Part shown: one piece after another, positions 28,142 to 36,825 of the stretch | Position numbering within the stretch: position 1 is the stretch's first letter | Layout of the letters: every line of letters starts with the position of its first letter | Source of the DNA: Cognatishimia sp. MH4019 | GTDB lineage: Bacteria > Pseudomonadota > Alphaproteobacteria > Rhodobacterales > Rhodobacteraceae | Direction: 5' to 3' | DNA: 64,000 nucleotides | NCBI RefSeq assembly: GCF_020177595.1 | Contig: NZ_JAHTBL010000005.1 | Coordinates: 124,001 to 188,000, forward strand | Translations under genes and position numbers: made by a program | Notes under the pieces: model-generated | The model's input: the letters and a program-made list of their open reading frames with translations, nothing else | The model's database searches: none | Told to the model about the DNA's origin: nothing

Positions 28142-29299
28142 CTAGGCCCCGTCTTTCGGGGGTTGCGCGGCAAGCGCGCGGGTCAGCGACCCCAGATCGG
28201 CGCGCAATTCGCTGATCACGTCCTGACGCCCAGCGGCCAATTCTTCTGAGATTTTAAGCAGTTGCACATCAATAGAGCGCAGCCGCATCCGGCTTTCAGC
28301 GTCCAGACCGTCGCCATCCATGCGGTCGATCAGGCGTTCTTGGCCTTCGGCCACGCGGGCCAGCATCGCGTTAGGGCTGTCTTGGCCCGCCAGTTGTTGG
28401 GTCAGCAAGGCCATGGCTTCGGTCATTCGAGTCAGTTTGTCATCAACGGCAGCGCGGCTCGCATCGCTTTGCAGAAAAACCGTGCGCAAGCCATCCATTT
28501 GTTCGGACATATGATCGAGGACACCGGCCATGAAGTTCTGCTCGGCCCCGCTTTCGCCTTCGGCGGCGGTGAACCCGACGCGGGTGATCGTGGAGAGCCA
28601 GTCCTCAAGCTCGCGATAAAAGCGGTTCTGGCCGTGGCCCGCGAACAGCTCCAACAGGCCGACGATCAAAGATCCGGCGAGGCCTAGAAGCGAGGAGGCG
28701 AAGGCGACGCCCATGCCCGACAACTGGCTTTCCAGACCGCCCATCAGGCGACCAAAGATTTCGACCCCGCCTTCGCCTTCTTCAGGATTCAGCGATTGGA
28801 TAGTGTCGACCATCGCGGGCACGGTGGTGGCAAGGCCGTAAAACGTGCCCAAAAGGCCAAGGAAAATCAGAAGGTTGACGATGTAGCGCGTGATTTCTCG
28901 CGCTTCGTCGATGCGGGTTGCCACGGATTCGAGGATCGACCGGGTAGAGGTCGCGTTGAGCTGGCTTCGCGCGCCCTTCGTGCGCAGCATCGCTGCCAAA
29001 GTCGCCAAAAGCGCGGGCGGCTGCGGGATGTCAGAGCCAAGGCGCTGCGAGGCAAACCCTTCGATCCAGCGCACGGATGAGATCAGTTGAAGCACTTGCC
29101 AAAAGCACGCCAGCACGCCCAGCGCGAAGACCAGAACGATGAAACCGTTAAGATACGGGTTGGCGTAGAAAACCGGGCCGATGCGCGGCAAGGCGAGGTA
29201 GACGCCCACGCCCACCAATCCAAGAGAGACCAGCATCAGCATCACCTGACTGCGGGGTCTTGAGAAATACGGCTCGGCCTCGAGGTCGGTGAGGGCCAT
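28142..29299 (-). CDS. MotA/TolQ/ExbB-like proton channel protein
   Basis: A 385-aa inner-membrane protein. It has an N-terminal helix pair (QVMLMLVSLGLVGVGVYLAL and YLNGFIVLVFALGVLACFW) and then the MotA/TolQ/ExbB core with ITRYIVNLLIFLGLLGTFYGLATTVPAMV and the segment starting LSGMGVAFASSLLGLAGSLI. A C-terminal soluble helical tail (about 270-385) is longer than in TolQ. The ATG at 29299 is chosen because AGGAG lies eight bases upstream; a TTG 36 bases earlier lacks a site. With the downstream OmpA-like protein it resembles a proton-motive stator pair, but no flagellar, Ton or Tol genes are adjacent. Energised cell-envelope work is the likely role. Confidence 0.85.
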   Translation of the reverse strand: MALTDLEAEPYFSRPRSQVMLMLVSLGLVGVGVYLALPRIGPVFYANPYLNGFIVLVFALGVLACFWQVLQLISSVRWIEGFASQRLGSDIPQPPALLATLAAMLRTKGARSQLNATSTRSILESVATRIDEAREITRYIVNLLIFLGLLGTFYGLATTVPAMVDTIQSLNPEEGEGGVEIFGRLMGGLESQLSGMGVAFASSLLGLAGSLIVGLLELFAGHGQNRFYRELEDWLSTITRVGFTAAEGESGAEQNFMAGVLDHMSEQMDGLRTVFLQSDASRAAVDDKLTRMTEAMALLTQQLAGQDSPNAMLARVAEGQERLIDRMDGDGLDAESRMRLRSIDVQLLKISEELAAGRQDVISELRADLGSLTRALAAQPPKDGA

Positions 29300-29365
29300 C
29301 TGGTCCGCTCCTGACGCTTTGTTTTGTTGGGCCAAACTTACGTCAGTCTGGGCAATTATCCAAGG

Positions 29366-29896
29366 TTAATCCGCGCGCCCGTTCAGGTGCTTCGACAGCC
29401 AGTCGATATCGGGGTCATGGATGCCGAGTTCCGCCAGATGATCGGCGGTATTATGCAGATATTCGGTGTTCGGACCGCGCCCGCCCACCGCGCGCGAAAT
29501 CACTTCGGCCTGTTTGGAGAGGGGCAGCGCCCCGGTATATTGCGCGTGCTTGGGGTCGATCACATAGGTCACCGCGTTGATATGACGACCGTCGACAAGG
29601 CGCACATCAACCCATTTTTCCAGATAGGCCGACGAGATCAGTTCGCGTTCGCGCAAGGCTTGCAAGGTTGCGTCTTCATGGCCGTCAGCGGCGCGGAACG
29701 CGACGCCTTCACATGTTGCCTCTGCCGCTTCATCCAGCGCCAGCACCAGCCCCGGATCGGCATGGGTGCCGCGGTGATGTACAGACCACATGCAGAAGCT
29801 GCGGTGATAACCCGACAGCGTGGCCAGCGCTTGCTCGCCCACTTCAAAACCGGGGTTCCAGATCAGCGATCCGTAGCCGAAAACCCATAGCGTCAT
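29366..29896 (-). CDS. Gamma-glutamylcyclotransferase, ChaC-like
   Basis: A 176-aa protein of the gamma-glutamylcyclotransferase superfamily, ChaC branch, which cleaves glutathione to 5-oxoproline and Cys-Gly. The nucleotide-free substrate-binding loop YGSLIWNPGF is near the N-terminus (about 6-15). YHRSFCMWSVHHRGT and the later RERELISSAYLEKWV, with the probable catalytic Glu, are characteristic. AGGAGG precedes the ATG at 29896. It is divergent from the DUF2125 gene with 62 bases between. Glutathione specificity is by family. Confidence 0.85.
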   Translation of the reverse strand: MTLWVFGYGSLIWNPGFEVGEQALATLSGYHRSFCMWSVHHRGTHADPGLVLALDEAAEATCEGVAFRAADGHEDATLQALRERELISSAYLEKWVDVRLVDGRHINAVTYVIDPKHAQYTGALPLSKQAEVISRAVGGRGPNTEYLHNTADHLAELGIHDPDIDWLSKHLNGRAD

Positions 29897-29958
29897 CTTG
29901 CTGGTCCTCCTGATATCTGCCCTATAAACGAGGGCAAGCTGATGTGAAAGGAACCTCC

Positions 29959-30960
29959 ATGCGCATCTTGGGGATGATTGTAGTTTTGGCCGTCGCCGGT
30001 TGGGGCGGCTATTGGTACTTGGGCAAATCTGCGTATGAGGCGGGCTTGGAACAGTGGTTCGAGGATCGTCGCACGGAAGGGTGGGTTGCGGACTATGCCG
30101 ATCTCGCGACAGGGGGCTTTCCAAGCCGGTTTGATACTGAAATCACAGCGCTGGAACTGGCCGACCCGGAAACGGGCGTCGCGTGGCAAGCGCCGATGTT
30201 CCGCGTGGAATCGGCCAGCGCCAGCCCGACAGAGATTGACGTGGTCTGGCCAAGCGAGCAGGTGATCGCGTCACCGGAAGAGCGTGTGACGATCCTGTCG
30301 GAGGAGATGCGCGCGGGCGTCCGGTTTGCGCCGAACACATCACTGGCATTGGAGACGATGGACGCGACGCTGGATCAGGTGGTTTTGCAGTCATCGGAAG
30401 GATGGGAAAGCGCCGTGGAAAGCGGGGTTTTCACGACGCGGCTGGACGAAGGCTCGACCACGGCGCATGTTATCAATTTTTCAGCGACAGGTGTGACACC
30501 CGGCACGCAACTTGTTGAGGTTATTGACACATCTGACATCTTGCCAGACGCGTTGGAGACGTTGCAACTGGATATGACGGCGGATTTTGATGCCCCTTGG
30601 GATCGCGCTGCGATTGAAGAGAGGCGGCCTCAACCAACGGCGTTTGATTTGCGGTTGGCCAAAGCACAATGGGGGCCGCTGGAGCTGAGCGCGGTGGGCG
30701 CAGTAACCGTGGATGCCGACGGGCGACCCGAGGGCAGCATCGACATCAAGGCGACCGAGTGGCGGGAAATGCTGAAAATGGCGGTCGCTGGCGGGGTCAT
30801 CCCGGAGGAGATCGCTCCAACGATTGAGCGCGGGTTAGAGCTTGTCGCCGGGTTTTCCGGCAGCAGCACATCGCTGAACACAACCCTCAATTTCCGAGGT
30901 GGCCTGATGAGCGTCGGGCCGATCCCGGTGGGACCAGCACCGGTGCTGCGCTTGCGTTAG
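29959..30960 (+). CDS. DUF2125 domain-containing protein
   Basis: A 333-aa envelope protein of the DUF2125 family, restricted mostly to alphaproteobacteria. Residues 1-22 (MRILGMIVVLAVAGWGGYWYL) form a signal anchor; the rest is predicted beta-rich and periplasmic. A TGGFPSRFDTEITALEL segment near residues 50-68 is typical of the family. ATG at 29959 with AAAGGAA six bases upstream is preferred over an in-frame GTG 15 bases earlier. The 3' end overlaps the convergent extensin-family gene by four bases. Function unknown. Confidence 0.83.
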   Translation: MRILGMIVVLAVAGWGGYWYLGKSAYEAGLEQWFEDRRTEGWVADYADLATGGFPSRFDTEITALELADPETGVAWQAPMFRVESASASPTEIDVVWPSEQVIASPEERVTILSEEMRAGVRFAPNTSLALETMDATLDQVVLQSSEGWESAVESGVFTTRLDEGSTTAHVINFSATGVTPGTQLVEVIDTSDILPDALETLQLDMTADFDAPWDRAAIEERRPQPTAFDLRLAKAQWGPLELSAVGAVTVDADGRPEGSIDIKATEWREMLKMAVAGGVIPEEIAPTIERGLELVAGFSGSSTSLNTTLNFRGGLMSVGPIPVGPAPVLRLR

Positions 30961-31709
30961 CGGCAGAAGGGGCCACTGCGGTAGCGGGCGGTATCAAAGT
31001 GGAAATGGTCGCGGTGAAAGCGATCTGAATTCGGACCAAGCACTGTGCCGAACGGCCCGCAGGCCGCGCGGTGCATGTCCCGTAGCGCACGGCCCTTGCG
31101 GCCCCCACCCCAATCCCGCAGCACCGAGATCTGGCTGCCGTCTTGCAGATTGATCGCCGAGATATCAATCGCACGGCCTTTGCCATGCTCGCTGATCCGC
31201 GCGCCTTTTTGGTTGTTACGCGTCCGGCAGGCGTAATGCGCAGCCACGCGCAAGGACTTGATGCCGCCGCCCTTATTGCCGACGGCGGGCCGTGCGCCCT
31301 TGTCGACCCATTTGCGTAAGGCGATGGCGGTTGGGCAGTCGATGGTCGCCGATTGGGTCAGCGCCACGCCGGACACAGCGCGCACCCGAACAGCGTCGGG
31401 CACGCCACAGCCGCGAATACGGCCTGGAATAGGCGCGATCCTCTCGCCCTGGATCGAGGGATCGTTGCAGATACCGCCGCCTGCGTTGGGAACGCGGCGC
31501 GACATGGCTTTATGAAGGTTTGCGGGGCGATTGTCTGGCCGGATCGAGACAATGGGCCCTGCCCCGCCCCGCGCCAGAATGACGCCTGCGACGATGGTAT
31601 TCATCCTCGCGGCGTCCGCTGAAATCGGGCGAGCTTCGGGCCGAATGGAACGCTCAGGCGCTGCCGTCACAGCAGATGCCGCCAAAAGCAGAGCCAAGGC
31701 CCAACGCAT
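30957..31709 (-). CDS. Extensin-family secreted protein, M15-like fold
   Basis: A 250-aa protein with an N-terminal signal peptide (ALALLLAASAVTAA) and an extensin-like C-terminal domain. Six cysteines are conserved in this family (for example GGGICNDP, RGCGVP, TIDCPTA, YACRTR and RAACGPFG). SEHGKGRAIDI and HRDHFHFD reproduce the metal-ligand pattern of the M15/LAS peptidase fold, so a zinc peptidase acting on cell-wall peptides is possible. Its ATG overlaps the tyrA stop by one base (TAATG), making it the distal gene of hisC-tyrA-extensin. Confidence 0.85.
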   Translation of the reverse strand: MRWALALLLAASAVTAAPERSIRPEARPISADAARMNTIVAGVILARGGAGPIVSIRPDNRPANLHKAMSRRVPNAGGGICNDPSIQGERIAPIPGRIRGCGVPDAVRVRAVSGVALTQSATIDCPTAIALRKWVDKGARPAVGNKGGGIKSLRVAAHYACRTRNNQKGARISEHGKGRAIDISAINLQDGSQISVLRDWGGGRKGRALRDMHRAACGPFGTVLGPNSDRFHRDHFHFDTARYRSGPFCR

Positions 31710-32632
31710 TATGTCTTCACCTTCGAACGGCCGAAGTCAGGCGCGTCGGTGTCCTGACCAGCCTCGATGATCCCGCGCCGAATGGCACGGGTCCGGGTGA
31801 AATAGTCATAAAGGTGATCGCCATCACCGGTGCGGATGGCGCGTTGCAGGGCGAATAGTTCTTCGGTGAAACGGCCCAGAATTTCGAGCGTGGCGTCCTT
31901 GTTGTTCAGGAACACATCACGCCACATGGTCGGATCGCTGGCCGCAATCCGGGTGAAGTCGCGGAAACCGGCGGCGGAGTATTTGATAACCTCGCTATCG
32001 GTCACGCGGCGCAGGTCGTCGGCCACTCCGACCATTGTGTAAGCAATCAGGTGGGGCGCGTGGCTGGTGACGGCAAGGACCAGATCGTGGTGATCGGGGT
32101 CCATTTCCTCGACCTTGGCCCCCATGCCTTCCCAAAGTGCGCGCAAGGTCGCGGTGGCTTTCGGGTCGCTGCCTTCAACTGGAACCAGCAGGGTAAAGCG
32201 GTTGTCGAACAATTCGGCAAAACCGGAGCGTGGGCCGGAATGCTCGGTGCCCGCAAGGGGATGACCGGGGATAAAATGAACGTTTCCCGGTAGATGCGGA
32301 CCAACGGCGTCGATCACCTCGCGTTTGACGGATCCGACATCGGTGATCGTCGCGCCCTCTTTCAGCGCGGGCGCGATTTCGGCGGCGACTGCGCCCATCA
32401 CACCGACGGGCACGCACAGCACCACAAGATCAGCGTCTTTTACGGCCTCGGAAGCTGTATCGTAAATCTCGTCACATAAGCCAATGTCGCGGGCGGTGTT
32501 CCGCGTGTCTTCCGAACGCGCGTAGCCGGTGACAGTGCCCACCAAGCCGCCGCGCTTCATCGCCCAGAACATGGACGACGCAATGAGGCCCAGACCGATC
32601 AGCGCGACGCGATTGTAGATCGGTGTGCTCAT
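31709..32632 (-). CDS. tyrA: Prephenate/arogenate dehydrogenase family protein
   Basis: A 307-aa NAD(P)-dependent dehydrogenase of tyrosine biosynthesis. The Rossmann motif GLGLIASS is at residues 11-18 ([20 protein letters not shown]). The prephenate-binding segments [18 protein letters not shown] and [18 protein letters not shown] follow, each with the histidine expected in TyrA enzymes. Whether it prefers prephenate or arogenate cannot be read from the sequence. Its start overlaps the hisC stop (ATGA), so a promiscuous aromatic aminotransferase role for that HisC is plausible. Confidence 0.9.
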   Translation of the reverse strand: MSTPIYNRVALIGLGLIASSMFWAMKRGGLVGTVTGYARSEDTRNTARDIGLCDEIYDTASEAVKDADLVVLCVPVGVMGAVAAEIAPALKEGATITDVGSVKREVIDAVGPHLPGNVHFIPGHPLAGTEHSGPRSGFAELFDNRFTLLVPVEGSDPKATATLRALWEGMGAKVEEMDPDHHDLVLAVTSHAPHLIAYTMVGVADDLRRVTDSEVIKYSAAGFRDFTRIAASDPTMWRDVFLNNKDATLEILGRFTEELFALQRAIRTGDGDHLYDYFTRTRAIRRGIIEAGQDTDAPDFGRSKVKT

Positions 32633-33714
32633 GCGGCTTGCTCGCAGAAGGTTTTAATGGCTGCGACAACGCGCTGGCAGGATGGGCCATCGCCTACGGT
32701 GATGCGCAGACAGGTGGGCAGTTTGTACCCCGCCACGCGGCGCACAAGGATGCCTTGCGATTTCAGGTGATCGTCGCAGGCGTTGGCGTCCGCCTCGGAC
32801 GGGAAGCGTGCGAGGATGAAGTTCGCCTCGGACTTGTCCGACGGGATGCCCAGTTTGTCCAACTCGGAGGCGAGCCGTTCGCGCCACTTGGCGTTTTCCG
32901 CAAAGCACATGGCAGCATAGTCAGTGTCCCGCACAGCGGCTTCTGCCGTTTCCAGCGCAGTGGTCGACAGGTTGAACGGGCCGCGGATGCGGTTGAGCAC
33001 GTCAATAATCGCCTTTGGCGCATAGCCCCAGCCGACGCGCAGGCCGCCGAGCCCGTGCATCTTGGAGAACGTGCGTGTCATCACGACATTTTCGCGCGCC
33101 TCGATCAAGGCGGCACCGCCGTCATAGTCGGGGACGTATTCGGCATAGGCCCCATCAAGGATCAGAAGCGCTTGCGGCGGCAAACCGCTGGCCAGACGCG
33201 TGATTTCCTCCAGCCCGATCATCGTGGCCGTCGGGTTGTTGGGATTGGCGATGAAGATAAGCTTGGTGCGGTCATTACAAGCCGCCAAGATCGCGTCCAC
33301 ATCAACGCGGCGTGTGTCCTCGGGGACCTCGACCGGCGTGCCGCCAGCGGCGAGGGTCGAGATGCGATACATCGCAAAACCATGTTCGGTATGGATCACC
33401 TCGTCCCCCTGCCCGACATAGGCCTGACAGAGGAAGTGAATGATCTCGTCCGAGCCGACGCCACAGATAATGCGTTTCATATCAAGGCCGTAGACTTCGG
33501 CAATGGCGCTGCGCAGCGCGCTGTGATCGGTGGAGGGGTAGCGGTGCAGACCCGCAGCGGACGCCTGACAGGCGGCGATCGCCTTGGGCGACGGGCCGAA
33601 CGGGTTCTCGTTCGAGCTGAGCTTGATCACGTCCACCACGCCATCCACATGGCTCGCCCCGCCCTGATAAAGCGCGATGTCCATGATGCCGGGTTGCGGT
33701 GTGATGCGGGTCAT
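32629..33714 (-). CDS. hisC: Histidinol-phosphate aminotransferase
   Basis: A 361-aa PLP-dependent class I/II aminotransferase of histidine biosynthesis. The N-terminal [11 protein letters not shown] motif, [13 protein letters not shown], the Asp-containing [10 protein letters not shown], and the PLP lysine in [17 protein letters not shown] are all present. The ATG at 33714 with GGAG six bases upstream is chosen over longer in-frame starts. Coupling to tyrA suggests it may also transaminate phenylpyruvate or prephenate, as reported for some HisC enzymes. Confidence 0.92.
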   Translation of the reverse strand: MTRITPQPGIMDIALYQGGASHVDGVVDVIKLSSNENPFGPSPKAIAACQASAAGLHRYPSTDHSALRSAIAEVYGLDMKRIICGVGSDEIIHFLCQAYVGQGDEVIHTEHGFAMYRISTLAAGGTPVEVPEDTRRVDVDAILAACNDRTKLIFIANPNNPTATMIGLEEITRLASGLPPQALLILDGAYAEYVPDYDGGAALIEARENVVMTRTFSKMHGLGGLRVGWGYAPKAIIDVLNRIRGPFNLSTTALETAEAAVRDTDYAAMCFAENAKWRERLASELDKLGIPSDKSEANFILARFPSEADANACDDHLKSQGILVRRVAGYKLPTCLRITVGDGPSCQRVVAAIKTFCEQAA

Positions 33715-33767
33715 ATCCGTCTCCGTTTCGGTGTTTGTAGCGGGCTGTTTCACGTCTGGAAAGCAAC

Positions 33768-33802
33768 AAAAAAGGCCGCGAAGGTCTCCCCTCGCGGCCT
33801 TT
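33768..33802 (-). terminator. Rho-independent terminator of rpsD
   Basis: An 11-bp stem (AAAGGCCGCGA/TCGCGGCCTTT) with a ten-base loop is followed on the minus strand by six T. It lies 19 bases after the rpsD stop and shields hisC from read-through. Confidence 0.92.
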
Positions 33803-33821
33803 CGGAAATCTGGGGCTCAGA

Positions 33822-34442
33822 TTAGTTCTGAGCGTAGAATTCGATGACGAGGTTCGGTTCCATCATCACCGGATACGGCACGTCAGACAGGCCGGGCTTC
33901 CGGGTGAAGGTTGCAACCATCTTGGAATGATCCGCGTCGATATAATCAGGCACATCACGCTCGGCCAGTTGAACGGCCTCAAGCACAGCAGCGTTCTGCT
34001 TGGAGCGATCCCGCACCTCGACCACATCGCCTTCTTTGACGCGGTAGGAGGGGATGTTAACCTTTTTGCCGTTCACGCGGACATGGCCGTGATTCACGAA
34101 CTGACGGGCCGCAAACACGGTCGGAACAAACTTGGCGCGGTAGACAACTGCGTCCAGACGGCTTTCCAGCAGGCCGATCAGGTTTTCACCGGTATCGCCT
34201 TTGATACGCTCGGCATCGGCAAAGATGCGGCGGAACTGCTTTTCGGTCAGATCGCCGTAGTAGCCTTTCAGCTTCTGCTTGGCGCGCAGCTGCAGACCGA
34301 AGTCAGACAGCTTGCCCTTGCGGCGCTGACCGTGCTGACCGGGGCCATATTCACGACGATTGACGGGGGATTTCGGACGACCCCAGATGTTTTCACCCAT
34401 CCGGCGATCAAGTTTATGTTTGGCAGACGTGCGTTTGGTCAC
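33822..34442 (-). CDS. rpsD: 30S ribosomal protein S4
   Basis: A 206-aa primary 16S rRNA-binding protein. The N-terminus [20 protein letters not shown] is followed by [29 protein letters not shown] and the S4 RNA-binding domain [42 protein letters not shown]. The start is GTG at 34442 with AAAGGA eight bases upstream. It is a single-gene unit with its own sigma70-like promoter and a strong terminator, as in many alphaproteobacteria. Confidence 0.97.
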   Translation of the reverse strand: MTKRTSAKHKLDRRMGENIWGRPKSPVNRREYGPGQHGQRRKGKLSDFGLQLRAKQKLKGYYGDLTEKQFRRIFADAERIKGDTGENLIGLLESRLDAVVYRAKFVPTVFAARQFVNHGHVRVNGKKVNIPSYRVKEGDVVEVRDRSKQNAAVLEAVQLAERDVPDYIDADHSKMVATFTRKPGLSDVPYPVMMEPNLVIEFYAQN

Positions 34443-34486
34443 GATCTGGATCCTTTCAGCTTATGAAAGGTGCTGTCCTTTGCGTT

Positions 34487-34530
34487 GCCCCTTGCGGGCG
34501 CTGCCGACAGGCATCCCCTTGCGGGGGCCA
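34487..34530 (-). promoter_or_regulatory. rpsD leader with two CCCGCAAGGG hairpins
   Basis: The minus-strand leader contains CCCC-GCAA-GGGG (34515-34526, extended by GGC/GCC across a bulge) and a shorter CCC-GCAA-GGG (34489-34498). Both are capped by GCAA tetraloops. S4 is known to autoregulate through mRNA structure in other bacteria, so this could be a ribosomal-protein leader; that link is inference. Confidence 0.35.
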
Positions 34531-34551
34531 CCAACACCAAATGAAGCCGCG

Positions 34552-34579
34552 CTTATACAGCGGCCATTTGGGCTGTCAA
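34552..34579 (-). promoter_or_regulatory. Sigma70-type promoter of rpsD
   Basis: On the minus strand TTGACA (34574-34579) and TATAAG (34552-34557) are separated by 16 bases. The -35 is the perfect consensus. Transcription would start near 34545, giving a leader of about 100 bases. Confidence 0.65.
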
Positions 34580-34596
34580 CCACCCGCGAAAGGGCT

Positions 34597-35658
34597 TTAG
34601 GCGGCGACGTCCTGAAGCAAGACGGCTGTTTCCGCTTTGGACAGGTTTCGCCGAGCGTAACTGCCATAAAGATGCGGGTCATGCTCCAACTCTGGCAGTT
34701 GCTCAAAGAGCGCCGCGCGTTGGTCGTCCGGCACAAGGCTGAGCGAGGTGTTTGCGGGGTGAAAGCTCTCTGTTTCGATGCCGTTGGCCCAGACGATCTG
34801 ATGCTGTTCGAGCAGCAGATGCACATAGGTCACCTCGCGCACCGAGCGGTCGCGGATGATTGAGTGACCATTCACCAACTCTTTGGCGGCCACCAGCACT
34901 TCGGACGTGTTGAAAAGCGCACGCGCGGCGTCACCTTTCAGCAGCATTCGATGCTCGGGCGAGACCAGCAACTCGCTGTCCGGAACTGAGCCATCAACGG
35001 ATCCGCGCCGCAAACGGATCGGGCGGAATTCGGGCATGGCGAAAAGCCGTGCGCCTGTCATCCGGCGCGAACCTTTCCACAGGATCGGCTGGGCGCCGTT
35101 ATCCTTGGTGAGGATCTTGTCCTCGGGGCGCAAATCCTCGACCAAACGGGGCCCGTCTTCGGTCGCGATCCGTGTGCCGGGGGTAAAGCAAATCACGCCG
35201 CCGGCGAGTTCAGCCGAGCGTGAGCGCTGCGTTTCGTCAATACTGCGATGCACGATCCAAAGATCGCGCCCCCGCGGTGGAACATGATCAAGGAACATCA
35301 ACAACGGTCTCGCGCCGTCCACCTCGACCACGGTGATTGTGTATGTCTGACGCCCATCGGTGACGACAAATCCGCTATCCATCAGCGGCTCATCGACCTC
35401 GATTTGATCCAATGACACCCCTGTCATTGCTGCGCCTACCAGACGACGCACTGATCGTGCGGCCCGCCTGCGAAGGTTTGCCTCTTCCTTGCCCCTCTCC
35501 AGAAGCATGAGCTCTGCCGGGCCATCGACCCGAACCAACTCACCGGTCCATTGCCACGTCGCACCCACTGCAAGGGTGTCTATTGGTGCAGCTTTGAGAC
35601 CGTCTGTTTCTGTTTGCGACCAGGAGATGACAAACGCGCCCCGAAAGCCCGTTTCCAT
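34597..35658 (-). CDS. Hint (Hedgehog/intein) domain-containing protein
   Basis: A 353-aa protein. Residues 1-150 form a variable N-terminal region without a clear signal peptide. A Hint domain (about 152-305) begins GGVICFTPGTRIATEDGPRL, with Cys156 at the position of the autoprocessing nucleophile, and continues DLRPEDKILTKDNG and the block-F-like VSPEHRMLL. The end reads VHLLLEQHQIVWANGIETESF, without the His-Asn dipeptide needed for intein excision. Such Hint proteins are frequent in Roseobacters and are often linked to secreted or surface proteins. Whether this one cleaves itself is unknown. Confidence 0.8.
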   Translation of the reverse strand: METGFRGAFVISWSQTETDGLKAAPIDTLAVGATWQWTGELVRVDGPAELMLLERGKEEANLRRRAARSVRRLVGAAMTGVSLDQIEVDEPLMDSGFVVTDGRQTYTITVVEVDGARPLLMFLDHVPPRGRDLWIVHRSIDETQRSRSAELAGGVICFTPGTRIATEDGPRLVEDLRPEDKILTKDNGAQPILWKGSRRMTGARLFAMPEFRPIRLRRGSVDGSVPDSELLVSPEHRMLLKGDAARALFNTSEVLVAAKELVNGHSIIRDRSVREVTYVHLLLEQHQIVWANGIETESFHPANTSLSLVPDDQRAALFEQLPELEHDPHLYGSYARRNLSKAETAVLLQDVAA

Positions 35659-35749
35659 TGCCTGATAACCTGCCTTTTGTTTCTTTTTATAGCATCAGCT
35701 TAACAAAAAGCGATTCGTCTGGGAAGAGAAATCTTTCAGAGTCAGACGC

Positions 35750-36676
35750 TTAGAACTTGAAGTTAACGTGGAGCGAACCCGTCAGCTGACCCTCGTCCTG
35801 TTCTTCAAACTCTTCGCCCAGATAGGTCAGCCCATAAAAGACTGACGGGCCAAGCCCCTGAATGCTCATGCCTGCGCGCAAGCGGTGACGGCTGTCCTTC
35901 AACTCGACCGAGCCATCGTCAGGTATATAGGCGCTGTCGCCGACATAGGCCAGATCACCGCCAAGGGTGAGGGCGATGCCAAAGGCATCATCGCTGTTCG
36001 TCGCGCGGTAGCGATGGCCGGTCGTGACGTCACGGGCATAAAGATCGGACTGGCCAATAAGGCCCCAGTGCAGATCGCCGCCCACGCGGACGAGGGTTTC
36101 GACACCTGCTTGCGCCTCGACAAAGGGGCGCACCGTCAGATTGTCTTGCAGGCGGATGGGCTGGCCAATCTCAGCCAGACCGGTGAGGTAGACATTGTCG
36201 TCCAGCTGGTCGTCGAGGATTTCAACCTCGGGCGCGTCCACACGGTCGTGAAAATCTTTCTGGAACTCGCCCAGACCTGTCTGCTCGCCCACGAAAACCA
36301 CGTCCGCACCTAGGGAGAATTCGGTCGCGCCGCGCAGGAAATGGGTATGCATACCCAAGGAGGCCGCACCGACGTAGCGGCGATCATCAGGGACAGTGCG
36401 GTTCAGTTTGTCGGGCGCGATAATTTCGGTCCGGAAGCGGTATTCGATCAGATCGCCGAAGCCTGCAGGCAACTGGCCTTCCCAAGCCGGGCCGCGCATC
36501 CACGAGATCGCATAAGACCCCGTGCGCCAGCGATCTTCGCCATCGCCCAGAAAGTCATTGGTGAACAGGCGGCCAAAGCCCAGCGTCTCGCGCTGGTCAA
36601 AAAAACCCTCGGCCAGAGCCGGTGTTGTGGAAACCAGAATTGCGGTGAGACCACCCAGGAGCGTGCGACGCATCAT
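35750..36676 (-). CDS. LpxR-like outer-membrane lipid A deacylase family protein (DUF2219)
   Basis: A 308-aa outer-membrane protein of the LpxR/DUF2219 family, which in Salmonella removes the 3'-acyloxyacyl chain of lipid A. A signal peptide (residues 1-22, ending TPALA) precedes the mature start EGFFDQRETLGFGRLF. The active-site-like TNDFLGDGEDRWRTGSY (Asn-Asp, then Asp-Arg...Thr-Gly) is close to the N-terminus, and the chain ends GSLHVNFKF with a terminal Phe as in beta-barrels. The ATG at 36676 is used; a longer start would add ten non-hydrophobic residues. Deacylase activity is by homology only. Confidence 0.75.
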   Translation of the reverse strand: MMRRTLLGGLTAILVSTTPALAEGFFDQRETLGFGRLFTNDFLGDGEDRWRTGSYAISWMRGPAWEGQLPAGFGDLIEYRFRTEIIAPDKLNRTVPDDRRYVGAASLGMHTHFLRGATEFSLGADVVFVGEQTGLGEFQKDFHDRVDAPEVEILDDQLDDNVYLTGLAEIGQPIRLQDNLTVRPFVEAQAGVETLVRVGGDLHWGLIGQSDLYARDVTTGHRYRATNSDDAFGIALTLGGDLAYVGDSAYIPDDGSVELKDSRHRLRAGMSIQGLGPSVFYGLTYLGEEFEEQDEGQLTGSLHVNFKF

Positions 36677-36825
36677 AAAAACCCATCCGTTTGCGCCCCC
36701 CGGCAAAGCTCTTCTACCGTGACGCGAATCGGTGCGCTAGTGCCAATCGGCCACAGCGGATATTTTTCAGAGCAGGGAAAATCTTCAGACGAGTATTATT
36801 AGAAATTTTTCAGAAAACTTTTGAC

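Noticed and set aside
26537-29299. Zorya-like defence module (ZorA/ZorB resemble this ExbB/OmpA pair)
   Set aside because: There is no helicase or nuclease gene of the ZorC, ZorD or ZorE kind nearby; the neighbours are housekeeping genes and the arrangement is typical of a chromosomal stator pair.
34597-35658. Intein inside a host protein
   Set aside because: The Hint domain is not flanked by a recognisable extein and lacks the C-terminal His-Asn needed for splicing.
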